Source: Garcia nutans (taxonomy: Eukaryota; Streptophyta; Magnoliopsida; Malpighiales; Euphorbiaceae). Taken from it: a stretch of 64,000 nucleotides of DNA. The notes below the pieces were generated by a model that made no database searches, was not told where the DNA came from, and saw only the letters and a program-made list of their open reading frames with translations. Below are positions 11,784 to 24,723 of the stretch, in pieces (the first letter of the stretch is position 1; every line of letters begins with the position of its first letter). The position numbers and the translations under genes are program-made. The stretch is from NCBI GenBank assembly GCA_947685225.1, contig CANTUV010000037.1, positions 32,879,001 through 32,943,000 on the forward strand, read 5' to 3'.

Positions 11784-13672
11784 TGTGACCGGGGATTTTT
11801 GCCCCCACTCTCGGTAGAATAGTTCTTGCAACTTCAGCACTATTTAGGCTCGGGGCCTTAGAGAACATGGGCCTAAGCCCGCAGAAAAATGGAGTAGCCT
11901 CCCGGACAGACCGGGAAAAAAAAAAGGGGTGGATGACTTGATTCCTAAGGAATCCCCAACCCTCTAATAGGTTCAAAAAGTTGGCTATGTGTGGGGAAGG
12001 TTAGAAACGGCCCAGCACCCCCACATTGCCCGATTCATTAGAACCGACCTCCTTTGCATGTCTTGATATTATAAAATTCTTAAGTATAACAATATTATCC
12101 ATATTACATGCAACAATTAAAATAAAGCATCATTATATTAAAATCAAAGTAATGTCCAAACAAAACAAATAAATGGGCACCCATCCGAGGATAGAAACAT
12201 ATCTTTACATTGTCCATGTCTAAAACTAAATAGGACACCCATTGAAAGGTGGAAACATGTCCTTTGCATTTGTCCAAAATATAAAAGCAATTTAAATTAC
12301 ATGATGCTTAATACATGAGGTACCCAAAATATGGAAACATACCTCTTACAATGTTTTGAAATCAAAACAAATCAATAAAAGTAAACATCCATTCATCATA
12401 AATAAATCATTCATCAAAGACATCCAACATCAATCGAAATATATAATAAAAATTCATCCAATTTAAATAAAATAGTAAGTATATAACTTTAGGGTTAATG
12501 CATCAATTAAGGTTTATTGGGTTTTATGTTTAACAATTAGGATTTTGCATATACTAGTTTAATTAATTGAGAAACATTTTAAAGAAATAACATGGCTACT
12601 GGATGTTTGAATATAAAGATTAGATTTGAAATAAATTAGAGTTTGAATTTAAAGAATGGATGTTTTGGATTTAGGGTTTCAGAAGTTATATGAAAATAAT
12701 ATTAAAATTTAGGTTTTAAATAAATAAGATTGAGAATCATGAAAATTAATTTTTAGATTAGGTATTTGAAAAAAAGAAGCTACTGTGATTTTAGAAAAAT
12801 ATATTCGGTTAGGGTTTTAAGAAAATAGATTATTGTGGTTTTAGAAAAGTGTAATTTAGGGTTTTAGATTTAAAAAAATGTGTTACGGGTATTAAGGCAT
12901 TAGGGTTTTAAAAGAAATGGTTTTAGGGTTTCAAATAAAGTTTGGATGGTTAGTAGAATAATTGATCAAATTGTATGATGAAACAATTAATACAACTTGA
13001 TGAAGCTATTGTAAACATAAACAAAGAAAATAGAGATTCAAACCTCCGTTGTTGGTTCCACCACAATCTTTGAATTCTGGTTGAACAATAATAAAGACAG
13101 TGTAGGCTGCCTTTGATGGATTTTTGTTGCCTCTTGATCTTTCTAGCTTGAGATTGGCTAAAAAAATCCAAAAGTCCAAGGTCAAGTGAAAAATTTTTAG
13201 CTCCTTCATTCTGGATCTTTAATGTGGTATTTATAAGAAAAAATCATAAACCTAATCCTAATTGGCTAACAAAATAAAAACCTTTTAGGAAATAAAATTA
13301 AAAACTAAGTAGAATAGAGTTTTGGCAAAACTGCGTGCGGGACAGGAGTGCGAAAGTGCGCTAGCAAAAAAATTGCTATGGGCACTGGGAACGGCGAATT
13401 GGCCTATGGCCATTTTGCCGTAGAAAAATCTGCGGCTAATTGGCTTGTGGCCAATTTGATTCGGCGACGAAAATTTTTCATCGCTGATTCTTCCGTCGTC
13501 GATTTTTATTTATTTATTTATTTTATTGTTATCCTTTTTATTTTTATTAAAAATAAATATTATAAGTAATGAATATTAAAATAAATATTATTTAATTAAA
13601 ATACTATAAAAATTATTTTGGACTATTTTAAAAAATAATGGACTAGACTGGGTCAAAAATTAAGGGTCTACA
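11784..13672 (-). mobile_element. 3' LTR of element C
   Basis: Plus-strand ends are TGTGACCGGGG and GGGTCTACA; length 1889 bp, close to the 1928-bp 5' LTR at 52906-54833. Long identical blocks with scattered substitutions are visible between the two (for example around 13020-13140 against 54120-54240). TATA-like TATTTATA at 13228-13235 (minus strand TATAAATA); hairpin GGGC-CTAA-GCCC at 11869-11880. Confidence 0.93.
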
Positions 13673-13688
13673 GTTTGCCCCCTGCTTG
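13673..13688 (-). promoter_or_regulatory. PPT of element C
   Basis: On the minus strand CAAGCAGGGGGCAAAC lies directly before the LTR start TGTAGACCC. It is the cleanest copy of the family's polypurine tract. Confidence 0.85.
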
Positions 13689-14329
13689 AGCAATCTGAGA
13701 CTGTAACAAAAGAGAGCGAAAAGCAATGTGATTTTTGACTGAATTTAGAGTCATACTGGACTTCGTACTCAAGGTTGATTTGAGCTCTGGACCAAAAAAT
13801 AATTTGGGTTCTAGACCCAAGGTGAATTTAAGATTTGGGTTCTGGACCCGAGTTAAGTTCTGGACTTAAAAATAATTTGGTTATCTGTAAAAAATAATTA
13901 TAGTCAATATGATACTAAAGAAATTTGTAAAAACATTAGCTATTTTTTTTATCATACCTATATCATCTTGCCCCTTGCGTGGAAAAAATATTTTAAAAGT
14001 GCAAAATATTTACATACACGAAAATATCTGAATAGTTGAATTGAATAATTGAGTTTACTATTTATTCACTGTGTAATCACTATTTACGCACTATTCACTA
14101 ACTATTCATTTACTATTAATCAACAGTAATTTTTACTTTTTCTTTTTTTCTTTTCTTTTTTCACGAGAAATGCTGTTTTTTCCTTTTTATTTTTGTCTTT
14201 TTCCTTTGTAATTTTTCTACACAAGCCTCAGCTCATTCCTACCATATTCATCCAAACTCACATATTTTGATTGATAAATCAGAGAGTTTAGTAAAGAGTG
14301 TAGGAGAAAGTGCATGTTTTGAGATCAGG
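13689..14329 (-). mobile_element. 3' untranslated region of element C
   Basis: About 13750-13885 holds a few degraded GGGTTCTGGACCC-type repeats, a short version of the arrays in elements A and B. About 13930-14080 matches 1-150 in reverse complement. 14130-14230 is T-rich with TTTTTC tracts. No coding sequence of the element itself is seen here. Confidence 0.65.
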
Positions 14330-16088
14330 ACCTTGATCCAATGCTAAGTTATTTAAATTTATCCGACGGCATGAAAATGGAACTATAAGTCTGCTAGCTG
14401 GGATGCAGCTTCATCACAGTTCTAGTAAAAAAACTAAGGTAACAATGCAATTTAATATTTTAATAGTATAAATATGTATATATTTTTTTGTTTTTGTTTT
14501 TTATTTGTTTTGTTTTTCTTTTGTATTATTTTTTTTAGATTTAGGAAAAATAAATTAATTAGAGGACTATGTTTAAGAATTTAATAAACAAGTAAATAGA
14601 TAGACTAAAAATAGAACATAACGAATAAATTTAGTCTATAAACTAGTGGTATTGGTATGATGATATACTTACCTTGTGTTAACCTACCTGGCTCCGTGTT
14701 AGCATGATCGTTGGGTTATCCAGGGCGGAGGATGTGTCTATAAAGCTCGAAAATGGTATGATGTAGCACCCTCTCAGGTAAAAAAAATTGTCCGAGATTA
14801 CGGTTTTGAAAGCTTTATCTTGCAATTATCATCTGAGGAGTGTCCGATAGACAGGAGTGTAGTTCAAGAATTATCGAAGCGGTGGATGGACATGGCCCAT
14901 ACTTTTCACCTACCTATAGGAGAGATGACCATTGGCTTAGTCAATTATACAACCATAACTGGTATCTGGTACTATGGCCTTCCGGTTCTTCTTACCAATG
15001 ATATTCTGTCATTCAAAGAAGTCCAACAGTTAATCGGTATGGAACCATCTTTAAAAGGGCCTTTCAAGATAAAAATTGAGTCGATTCGGAGTTATTGGAT
15101 GAACTACGAAGGACGGGTTTGTAGGGAAACAACCAAACAATACCCTAGAGGATTTTTACTGTATTTGCTTGGGGTGACCATTTTTTGCAGCACTGAATCT
15201 GCCATCCATTTGTCGGTGTTGAGGGCCCTTATTGATATGAGTATGGTACTGCTTTATAGCTGGGATGAAGCTGGCCTTGCCTGTCTCTATCATGGACTAG
15301 ACAAGATTTGCAAAAATAAGAAGTCTTTCATTGGTTTCATGGTGGTTGTCGAGGTACTCTTCTTCCTCCATTGTTAATTCCATTCTTATTCTTGCATGAA
15401 TTTGACTTTTATTGTTGTTGTAGGTCTGGGCATATGAGCATAATCTTGTAAGGGTGCCTAGCATTTCTTGAGAGAGAGTCAGCTATCCAAGATTGAATTT
15501 TTGATTGTCGAATAGTGTAGCAGTTCCCAATTCTCACCATGTACGCACCCAGCGCTATCTCTTGAGTTGCTTAACCTAGGGCCAGGTAAAATAGTATTAG
15601 TATACTTTAAAATTTATATAAAAGTTCACTTACCTTGTGTCATTTTGTAGGTCAATTTCGCTTGGTGGAACACAAAAGAGTAGACGAACTGGACTTCTTC
15701 CATTAATGCCAAGTTGCCTTTTCAACATACCCGCGAAGTCATTGCCAGGCCTATGGCTAGTGGCTGGTTTCTCCGGGAGAGAGTGTACGAGTGGTTCCTT
15801 GGTCCTGAGCGGCGGAGGATCCCAATGAATTTCCCAGAGTATTCTTTAAATATCACATCAATGCCAGAGAATGCATAGTGGTTAGCTCGGCACGGTCATG
15901 ATGTTGAAACCTTTCTCTATCCACCGGGTGCATCATATACCCAGTTTATTCGAGTAGGACTTTTGATCTTTGATGTATCTCCTGTTGGCGTATTTGAGAT
16001 TCCCAAGGAAAATGAGGATAGCGATGAAGTGGAGTATCATGGAGAGGGAAGAGGGTCCGTCCTGCATCTCGAGGCTAGCACCTCTTAG
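14330..16088 (+). pseudogene. Plant mobile domain (PMD, aminotransferase-like) gene, 5' exons, decayed
   Basis: The exon at 14703-15353 encodes a PMD-type domain (Pfam PF10536, as in MAIN/MAIL proteins and in retroelement-linked copies). Diagnostic motifs are AHTFHLPIGEMTIGL, RSYWMNYEGR, YPRGFLLYLLGVTIF and YSWDEAGLACLYHGL. It is open from 14703, just after an AG, so I treat it as an internal exon rather than using the TTG at 14820. Introns inferred: 15354-15423 (GTACTC...TTGTAG, phase 0) and 15586-15650 (GTAAAA...TTGTAG). The exon from 15651 encodes MASGWFLRERVYEWFLGPER. A possible first exon is about 14330-14438 with donor GTAACA. In-frame stops (15469 and at least two after 15651) show decay. 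It lies antisense to element C, between its pol and its 3' LTR. Confidence 0.8.
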
Positions 16089-16163
16089 GTAAACTTTTAC
16101 CATTTTTCCACTGTAATTACTTCTTTCTTAACTTATTTTGACTTTTTTAATGATTGTTGCAGG

Positions 16164-17959
16164 TGTAGTGCTCGAATTAAGTACTACTACAAAGCGACAC
16201 TCGCAAGTATACTAGGTAATTGTAGCAATGATGATCACCCCAAGGTCATCTCACAAGGAAGGTGTTGTTCGTAATAATTTGATTAATAAGAAATTTAAAA
16301 GCAAGAGTTTGATGTTTTGTAATGGTGCAAGAACAATTTAAACCTAAAAGTAATGTGCTTAATCATTAATGTGTGTGATGGTTGTACAAGATCAATACAA
16401 TTCTAGGAATGATGCCTAGGGTTGTAGATCAATTAAATCAAAGCTTAATTCTCAAATTATCCATTAATATAACTTTGTAAATTAATTTGTTCCTTGAATT
16501 TAATTAGTCAATTACCAATTCATTAGTTTCCACATTCATGAATTAACAATAACCAATTATTTTACATTCGCAAATTAATAAAACCCTAGAACTTATATTT
16601 CTAATTCATTCATAGGGTATATAGTTTCGATATCGAATTTCACCTCTCGGTCTGTCATCCAATATTAAAAGATCAATAGGTAGCTAATCTATCAACTTGA
16701 CATTCAATCCAATATAATCAACCATCAACAAGGTACATTAATAGAAATATCAAATGAAGGCATTCAATCAAATCTACTACAAACCCTAGGCATGGGTAAT
16801 TTAGCTCAACATTATAAAATTAAAACAAATATTCATCTCAATACAAAATCAAATCACAATTGTCCATTGGAATATTAATGATCATAATAAAACAACAACA
16901 ATATAGAAATGAATTAAAGAGAAAAATATAAAAACCCCTTTGAAGATACTAAGAGTAGGACTACTAGTCTTCCTCCTAGCTCCACTTTGTTGTATGATGA
17001 AGAACTAACAAGCCTCCTTCAATCAATGGCTATCCTCTTGAAAGATGGAATGGTGACTCTCACAAGCCCACACCTCCTCAATCAAGCTTTCTTCAAACCC
17101 TAACCTTCACAAGAGCTTGCTCACCCAATTTATCCCCAAAAATGTAAAGAATCTTGTTAATGGAAGAAATGGAAGATGAAGATGAAGGTGGTGTTCTTGG
17201 TCTCTCTCAAGACCAAGAACAAGATGAAGATCCAAGCAAGAACCCAAAAAATGGAGCATTCATCTTCTTTTTAATTCTTTCCAAAACACCAATAATGCTT
17301 GCTAACTCACCACACTCCCTCTTGTCTCCCACTCTTTTCTTTGTTTAATATTTCTTTTGGCAAAAGAAAGGCCTTTGTCCCCTACTTGTCCTCCAATTTG
17401 TGCAGGATAATTCAAAGATTTCATAGGTGACACAGCTAAGCCATAAGTGGATTTGTCGTGTTTCTCATTTTTCCTGGGACACGGCCAAGCTTGTTGGTCG
17501 TGTCCATGGCTGCCGTTCCTTCTTTCCTTCTTCTTAAGAGGTGACACTGCCAAGCTCCTAGCCATGTCATGTGACAGGGCCAGTGGCTTGGCCGTGTCTT
17601 GTGAGGGTGTCTCTTATTGCTTCTTTCTTTTGTTCCTTAGGTGAGACACAGCCAGTGGCTTGGCCGTGTCAGCCTCTGCCTCAGTTTCTTTAAGGGACAC
17701 GGCCAAGCTTGCTTGACTTGGTCATGTCTCTTGTTGCTTCCTTGCCTTGGTGAGTGACACAGCCAAGCTTGCTTTGACTTGGCCATGTCTTGCTTGATTC
17801 ATGCTCTTCCATCACTATTTTGATCGATCCAAGGGAGTTTTTGCACTTTAACCTAAAACCAACACTTCAAACAAACTTTAAACACAAATCAAATGAAAAA
17901 TTAACTAAAAACAAATAATATTACTTTAAAAATACAATCATAAATAATCTAAACAAATA
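16164..17959 (-). mobile_element. 3' LTR of Athila F
   Basis: Plus-strand start TGTAGTGCTCGAATTAAG, end AACAAATA; 1796 bp. The first 90 bases are the family's conserved LTR end (minus strand CGACCTTGGGG...GTGACGC...GAGC), also found at 36139 and, in forward orientation, at 39410-39498 and 60190-60279. The end next to the PPT is less certain, because TATTT rather than TG starts the minus-strand LTR. Confidence 0.88.
17427..17800. repeat. GC-rich inverted-repeat array in the Athila F 3' LTR
   Basis: About six spaced copies of a self-complementary word of the type GACACGGCCAAG...CTTGGCCGTGTC, many with one or two arm mutations, separated by 30-70 bp of pyrimidine-rich sequence. The same type of array occurs at 37408-37790 (the other LTR of F), 38075-38490 (I), 58985-59262 (E) and in Tekay-type LTRs J, K and D. 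Confidence 0.85.
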
Positions 17960-19253
17960 TCCCACGCTTAATTCCTTGCTTGTCCCCAAGAAAGGTTAAA
18001 ATCAAAACAAACTAAATAAGAAAAATTTTGTTAAGTTCAAGAGTTATAAGGATGTATCAAGACTTCCCTTTCCCTAAATCTGCAATCAATATCAAATCGA
18101 ACAAAATTGATACCCATGCAATTTAGTGGCTTTCCATGCATAACCAATGTTGTCACTCCCTCACCAAATCTTAAAAGTGTTTAATCATGGTGGTGCTTAC
18201 ACTCATAACAATCAATGAAAGATTATCTCCATAGGCTTGCTTATCAATCAAATCTCTGCCACCTAATTACAATCAAGCATCAATCATAAGGTCTTTCATT
18301 GGGTTGTAATGGGGCTAAGGTAAAGGCATGACATTTAGGAAATGTGAGCTTATTCATTAAGTTCAAGAACATTTCAAGAATGAAGTAACCGATCATATAT
18401 ATAATCCAACAATTCCAAAGCACCTTCCTCTCACCTACCCCTTGACATCAAAGATCTTTTCAAGGGAACTCACTTATTACATCTTGCAATGATTATTCCC
18501 AAACTTATTCAAACCCTAAGAAAAAGAACAACTTCTTCTATTATTTTATTATTATTTTATTTTATTTTATTTCTAATTTTTTGTTTTTCTTAAGTAGGGT
18601 TTTCAACAAAAGATAATAATTTGTAATTTTTAGCCCACTAAATTTAACCCCACACTTTATTTAACACAACACTCAATCATAAACGCTCTTAAAATGCTCT
18701 TGACCTAATGCAAGGATAATAGTTAAAACAACAAGATTCAAGCAAATGGCATTGTGAAAAAGAAAGAAAAGGAAAAATAAAATAAGCTCAAAATTGGCTA
18801 ACTAAGGTTGGATATAAGGTTGGTCTATTTAAGCCAAAATGGGTTCACATAATTGCCTTAATCATATTAATGCTTAATTGAAATTTTTTTGTATTCTCAA
18901 AATGTATGTCAAAGCAAGTTCTAGCAATTCATCAATTAAAGATGTTTACACTCAATAAAGAATAATAAGTTGATGGCTCAATTTTTCACTAGTTTAATGG
19001 TGATGCAAAGAATAACCATCAAAATTGACAATAAGTACCAATTTTAATCAATTCTCAAATTCATGCTTCAAAAATTCAAAGGTCATCTATCAACAATTTT
19101 ATAACAATTGAACTTTCCAAATTTCATTTATTCAAAGAAAAACATTAACTAAACATGAACAAAGATAAATTAAAAGTAAAAATACAAACTGCACCACACA
19201 CTTAAAGATTCACATTATCCCCAATGTGAGCATGCATAAATTAAAGAGAGAGT
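17960..19253 (-). mobile_element. 3' non-coding region and PPT of Athila F
   Basis: Minus strand TAAGCGTGGGA (17960-17970) matches the AAGTGTGGGG motif that lies near Athila 3' ends and is also found in element E at 63411 and 63971. GGGGACAAGCAAGGAATTAAG precedes it. The remaining 1.2 kb has no recognisable ORF; an envelope-like gene, present in some Athila elements, is not seen. Confidence 0.6.
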
Positions 19254-19634
19254 TCAGATGAAACCTGATTTCCATCGTTCCCATATGCAATGTACAATGC
19301 TACTTCTATCTTTAATGAATTTGTCACTCATGTCTGAAAGGATGGATAGCACACAACTTTGAAAGATACCTGATGTATTGCAAAGCCTAGGTAGCATCCT
19401 TGGAAGAGCAATTGTCCAAAGAGAACATGTAAAGGTTGTCTTGCGGTGATCCTCCAATGCTATGGGAACTTGATAAAAAGCTTTTTTAGTCTGCAACATT
19501 GTTATATCTATTTTTTGCTCCTTCTCACCACCGAGAGTGGAAGAGATGATCATTTGTTGCATACTGTTCTCCCCATCAAAAACATATTTCAAAATTTTTG
19601 GGGTCTTTTTGAGTTCAACCAAGTTTGGTTGAAT
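19254..19634 (-). pseudogene. Athila reverse transcriptase remnant
   Basis: The 122-residue frame carries Athila RT words: LKYVFDGEN near the start, KTTFTCSLWTIALPRM and a CNTSGIFQSCVLSILSDM block, the last two equivalent to the conserved TFTCPFGTYAFRRMPFGLC / CNAPATFQRCMMSIFSDM region. The catalytic YVDD/FMDD part is missing because the frame ends soon after. Upstream, on the far side of Tekay H, the same reading frame continues at 35015, so H split a once continuous ORF. In that ORF a gag-type C-terminus is followed almost directly by RT, which means the protease had been lost before H inserted. Confidence 0.75.
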
Positions 19635-21477
19635 CTCTTTGTAACACCCTTATACCCTATATATATACAATACATATTTCCAACATATGTAAAATACGCA
19701 TATACGGTACAAAAATGTCACAGACCGGTTTACTCAATTTTTTTTTCACATTCCCAATTTAAAATTTAAAATTCTAAATATATAGAAATTAAATAGAATA
19801 TAAATATTCTTTACTTGCTATAAGAACCCAAAATAAATAATATATATATAAATATTTGGGAAAAATTCACTAGATTTTGTTTGTATTTTGGACATCCCAA
19901 AATTTAGCAATTACTCAACCTGTAAAAAAAAAACACTTCCAATTAATTTCCAATCACCATCTCAACCATACTTCTCAATTTCACCAAGTTTCTCAAACAT
20001 TTATATATATAGATATATATAATTTAAAACACACTTACTCTCCCATTTCAAATACATTGACCCAAACATTCTTTATAATATATAATACATAAAATCCAAA
20101 ACATAATATATTATGCATAATACTCAAAATGTACAATAACAAAAAAATATATACATCCTGCTGGTAGTGTTTCTGATCTTGATAGCAACTCAACAAGCTC
20201 AACTTCAAGTCTAGACCCGACCTGGTCTAAAAGAACTCTCTGGTTCAGCTGGGTCTACCCTATCACCTGCGCGATGGAAACAATCAAGCTAAGCCGAAGC
20301 CTAGTGGTACAAACTTTGATAATAACAATATAACTCAATGCAATACCAATGCACAATGCATTTAGATGTCACATTATTCCACTTTCTTATATTTTTCTTA
20401 TATTTCCTAATTCACATTAAAACAAAGACAAGCATGGGCCCAAAAAGGATCTAATATGCCAATAAAATTTCAAAGTTACTGCTTTGGTCCATAATGACAC
20501 CATGTGTCTAGCCCATACGCAATATATCCATGGATAATGTAACAGCCCCAGTCTCTTGGACCTCAACCCGGCTAGACTGCTACAGTTTTTTAGGCTTACG
20601 ACCCAGTCTTTTCAGCCCAAAAACATCATATTTATCAGCTAACCTGGCGCCTAGTTTTTTCACCATTCCAGCGTATAGCCCGTAGGCAATCATAGGCATG
20701 CCGCCAAACCCAGAACTCTAAAAATTGAATAACATACTAGTCACACAATTTATTCATTTTTCTCATTATTAATCTCTTTCTCTTTGTCACATATTCAATC
20801 TAGGCACATTGCCTTTTTTTCACATTTTTTTCTATCTTTTCTCATTTTTCACATCTTTCTTATTTTTCTCACTTTTCTCACTTTTCTCGTTTTTATCAAT
20901 ATCAGTTCATTTCATTATTCCACATATCTCATTTTTGCATTCACAACACATTACCCACTTACTTTGGGTATTTTCACATAATATGCATATTTCACATTTT
21001 ACACAATTTAGCCATTATCAATGGCTTTTCACAATGCATTTAATGTAACACCCCCACATCCAATGCACACACACACTACAACCACAACAATGTAGCATAA
21101 GTGCACCAAACATAGGGATGCTAAGATTTTCTTCAACATTCAAAACATTTAAATAGATACAATACTATTATCATTATATATTATAGAAAAGTAGATCATT
21201 TACTTTTAAAATAAAACACATTAGATATATATATATACATTCATATAGTTATTACACAGCGGAAGTCATAAAATATTTACATATTTGAAAACACTTAATT
21301 CCATATTTACAAATATACATATATGTACATTTAATCAATACTTTACAAAATATAAAAGAGTTATACATGATTGGCAAGTTTTCTTTGATCTTTAAGTCTC
21401 CAAAATCAACTCTTCACTGTCTACCCTCGGTTGGTTTCGAAGAGCTTTTGGGATCAACTCTATCAACTCTATTACCT

Positions 21478-21515
21478 GCGCGATTAAACACTATCGCGCT
21501 AAGCCAACGGCTTAG
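21478..21515. other. Double hairpin conserved in Tekay-type LTRs
   Basis: GCGCGAT-taaacact-ATCGCGC is followed, sharing one base, by CTAAGCC-aac-GGCTTAG. The same two stems occur at 45805-45842 (opposite orientation) and in changed but largely pairing form at 26265-26301 and 56631-56668. A weaker version lies at 20269-20313. Confidence 0.75.
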
Positions 21516-21560
21516 TAAGATAATCATGCTAATGTTATGCTGTACAAATTCTCAATCCAT

Positions 21561-21754
21561 ATTATGCATGTAACATCATATATGCCAAGTTGATAACATA
21601 GCTTTCCATTTTATAACTCAACATATATATATATAGGCATATCATACTTCACATCATATTATGCATGTAACATCATATATGCCAAGTTGATAACATAGCT
21701 TTCCATTTTATAACTCAACATATATATATATAGGCATATCATACTTCACATCTT
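21561..21754. repeat. 97-bp direct tandem duplication in solo LTR J
   Basis: The block starting ATTATGCATGTAACATC occurs at 21561-21657 and again at 21658-21754 with essentially no differences, so it is a recent duplication. It is not seen in solo LTR K. Confidence 0.85.
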
Positions 21755-21934
21755 ATCATAGACCTCATTTATATTCATTTAATCATTCATCATCAACAAT
21801 AAGCTAAGGCAAGCATCATTCATGACTCACATTAACCATAGACAAGCATGGGCCCAAGACACACTAATATGCCATTCAATTTTCAGAGTTAATGTTTTGG
21901 TTCTATCATCACATTTATCAATATCATATACCCA

Positions 21935-22095
21935 ACTAGGCTTCAAGGATTAGGTTCAACCAAGCTTCAAGGGGAGCAAAGCATGCTAAGCTTCAACCCA
22001 ACTTGGCTTCAAGAACCAACCCAACCTAGCTTCAAGGGTGGTAACATCTCAATTAGGCTTCAAGGATTCAATCCAACCTAACTTCAAGAGATTGT
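21935..22095. repeat. Degenerate GGCTTCAAG repeat cluster
   Basis: Words ACTAGGCTTCAAGG, CCAAGCTTCAAGG, CTTGGCTTCAAGAA and CTAGCTTCAAGG recur every 20-30 bp. The same cluster is present in solo LTR K at about 26935-27095, so it is an old LTR feature. Confidence 0.75.
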
Positions 22096-22599
22096 TACAC
22101 TTACTAGGCATGCCACCAACAACAAACTCTGAAAATAGAATAACACATTAGCCACACAATTCATTTATTATTCAATTATCATTTCCATTTCCAATTATCA
22201 TCAACATTTAGGCAAACATGCCTTCTTTCTCTCAATATCATCATCATAGCCAATAACAATGGCTTTGTATCACATTTCACATTTCAATTCATATTATGCA
22301 TAAAGCATCATTGATATCACATCTTTGATATAACATTTCAAGGTACATTACTCATAAAACACATTACCTTTCACAATGCATAACATAACCTTGTTTAAAT
22401 CTCAACAATGCAATTAGGGCAAAGAACAATTTATATGATTCATAGCTTTAGGATCTTTCATATGCATTTGATTAGCTCATTCATAGTTTAAAGTATGTTT
22501 AGAGTGTTTAAGTTTAGGTTTAGGAACCAACCTACCTTTGAAGAACCAAAACATTGCAACTAGGTCAAGGAAAACAAAACTTACCTAACCCATATGAGA

Positions 22600-22840
22600 G
22601 ACACGGGCAGCACACATGAGGGACACGGCCAAGCTTGTGGCCGTGTCTCTCAACTCAATTGGACAGTAGGCAACACGGGTATGGGACACGGCCAAGCTTG
22701 TGGCCGTGTCACTCAAACCAAAACTCACAGTAGTGAACACAGGTACTAGACACGGCCGTGTCTCTCAAAACCAATTCAACACGCCCAAAACTTTCATGAC
22801 TTGGCCGTGTCTCTCCTTTGCTTTTGGCCGTGTCACCCAA
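22600..22840. repeat. GC-rich inverted-repeat array in solo LTR J
   Basis: Four to five copies, for example GACACGGCC-AAGCTTGT-GGCCGTGTC near 22622 and near 22685 with perfect 9-bp arms. Spacers contain CAGTAG words. It is the Tekay-type counterpart of the Athila LTR arrays. Confidence 0.85.
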
Positions 22841-23617
22841 ACCAAACCCTAACCATCTTCAACCCTCTTTCAATTGCACTCAATCACAATATACACCATA
22901 CAACATGTTTCAAATGAACATAAACAATGTTCTAAACACATATTCATCATAAGAATCACCTCATAACACATTAATATTACACTTAAACACAAATCATCTC
23001 AAAACCCTAAAATCACCATCTTTCAAAATCAACATCCACCACTTCCAACAACAACACCTATTTAAACTCTTAACTTAAAACCAATTCAACACTTGAGAAC
23101 ACAACACAAACATATCTAATCATCAAACCAACAAATCACAAATCACCCTAATCATAACTTCAACACTACTACAAAATAAGTAAAGGAAACAAAAGAATAC
23201 TTACCTTAGATGAAGAAATTCCACAATTCTTTCACCAAAGCTCTCAATTCCTTCTTCAATTTGATCTTAGTATCAAGAACACTTCTCCTTCCCTTTTGCT
23301 AATGGAGAGCCGGCCACCTCTTGAAAGAAAGAAGAAAAGATGATGAAGAATCACAAAGTCAAACTTCATTAAATACCCATCCAAAGGAAAATTACTATAA
23401 TGCCCTCATACATATCTTAATTCTCTTTGTTATTTCTTGCCCATTTTGGTAATTTCACATGCCCTAAAAAAAATATCTCCTCTTGCCTTGACCAACTCTT
23501 TTGACCAATGTATATGTTATATATATCACAATATACACAACATATAAACTTGTCTCTAAACCCTAAATTCTTTCCCAAAACACTTATACTTTTCTTTTCT
23601 CAATTTAAACCAACAAT

Positions 23618-23650
<33 letters not shown>

Positions 23651-24667
23651 TGCAAAACTTTTAGGGCATGAATGAGGATATTACATTTAACACATATATG
23701 ACATTACAAATGTCATAGCATATTATTCATACACAATCAATTAACTAAGTAACTTAACACATTTTCCAACCAAAATGTGTTAAGTCCAAATGTTATGCAA
23801 ATATAAACATTATATTCAAAGTTTGTACATACCTCCACTAACAACCCAAAGCAAGCTAAAAACAACCTTCAATCCAATCTTTCCAACTTGCCCTTCACCA
23901 CTTGGATGAAGCAAATCAACCTCCCTCAAAGGCTAAACCAAAAGTGATAACAAATTAGTGTTTTAAGTTTATTTATATTATTAAAACTATATTTTAATAC
24001 ATTTAAATCATTTACATTATAAAAATATACTCTTATACACAAAATCTCAAAAATGGCATAACCTTCCACCATTGAAGGTTTTCCACTCCAACATAATCCA
24101 TTGCACATTTCAAGCTTATATTCATCACTTTTAACACTAAACAACATGCTTTAAACAAATAAAATCACACAATTCAACTACTTTGAAAAATCACTTTTCC
24201 AAAACCCTAAATCTCCACTTCCATTCTCAAACTCCAACCCAACACCACCAAATCCAATATTTGACTTTAAAATACTTGTTTATGAATCAAAAAACTCATT
24301 TAGAACCAATTTGCATAGTTAAAGTTCATGTTTTCAAAACCCCAAAAATCCATAACCCTAAATTCTCTCTCTTCGCCATTCTTTAACCAAACTCCATCAT
24401 CTCTTCAATCTAACCTTATAATCATTGTTAACTACCCAAAATAACACCATACACACCAATTCTAACAATTATAACATACTACATCAAAATCTCAAAACTC
24501 ACATAATCCAAATTTCCAAGGAATTCAAAGAAAAGAGATGGAAACTTACTAATTTTGGTGGAGATCACCAAAAATCCACTTGCAACTTGTTAATTCCTTC
24601 AATTTATGGACTATGGAAGAAGTAGAATCCTTGGTCTAGCTCCTATGGAATTTCGGCCAAAGGAAAG

Positions 24668-24723
24668 AGGAGAAGAAGAAGAAGAAGAAGAAGAAGAAGA
24701 AGAAGAAGAAGAAGAAGAAGAAG
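24668..24723. repeat. (AGA)n microsatellite in the 3' LTR of H
   Basis: About 18 uninterrupted AGA units. The matching site in the 5' LTR (about 34602-34620) has only about six, so the tract changed length after insertion of H. Confidence 0.95.

Larger units (their letters stand above)
21039..23690 (-). mobile_element. Tekay-type solo LTR J
   Basis: 21044-23685 (2642 bp) begins TGTAACACCCCCACATCC and ends GAGGATATTACA on the plus strand. TSD TTTAA at 21039-21043 and 23686-23690. It is inserted in the 3' LTR of H; the 5' LTR of H has the empty site. No internal coding region, so it is a solo LTR made by LTR-LTR recombination. Confidence 0.95.

Noticed and set aside
14820..15377. PMD exon as a complete 185-residue protein starting at TTG 14820
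   Set aside because: The frame is open upstream to 14703 and a GT donor at 15354 precedes the apparent C-terminus; it is an internal exon.
17154..17348. Acidic small ORF (MEEMEDEDEGGV...) seen in both LTRs of Athila F (also 37143-37394)
   Set aside because: Both copies are LTR duplicates, antisense to the element, with no known domain; similarity follows from LTR duplication.
22600..22840. CRISPR-like spaced palindromic repeats
   Set aside because: Eukaryotic LTR sequence, irregular spacing, diverged repeats and no cas genes; these are LTR palindrome arrays.
24425..24625. Short ORFs inside Tekay LTRs (24183-24625, 20784-21048, 33270-33506)
   Set aside because: Low-complexity AT-rich translations within LTRs, with frames not kept between the LTR copies.
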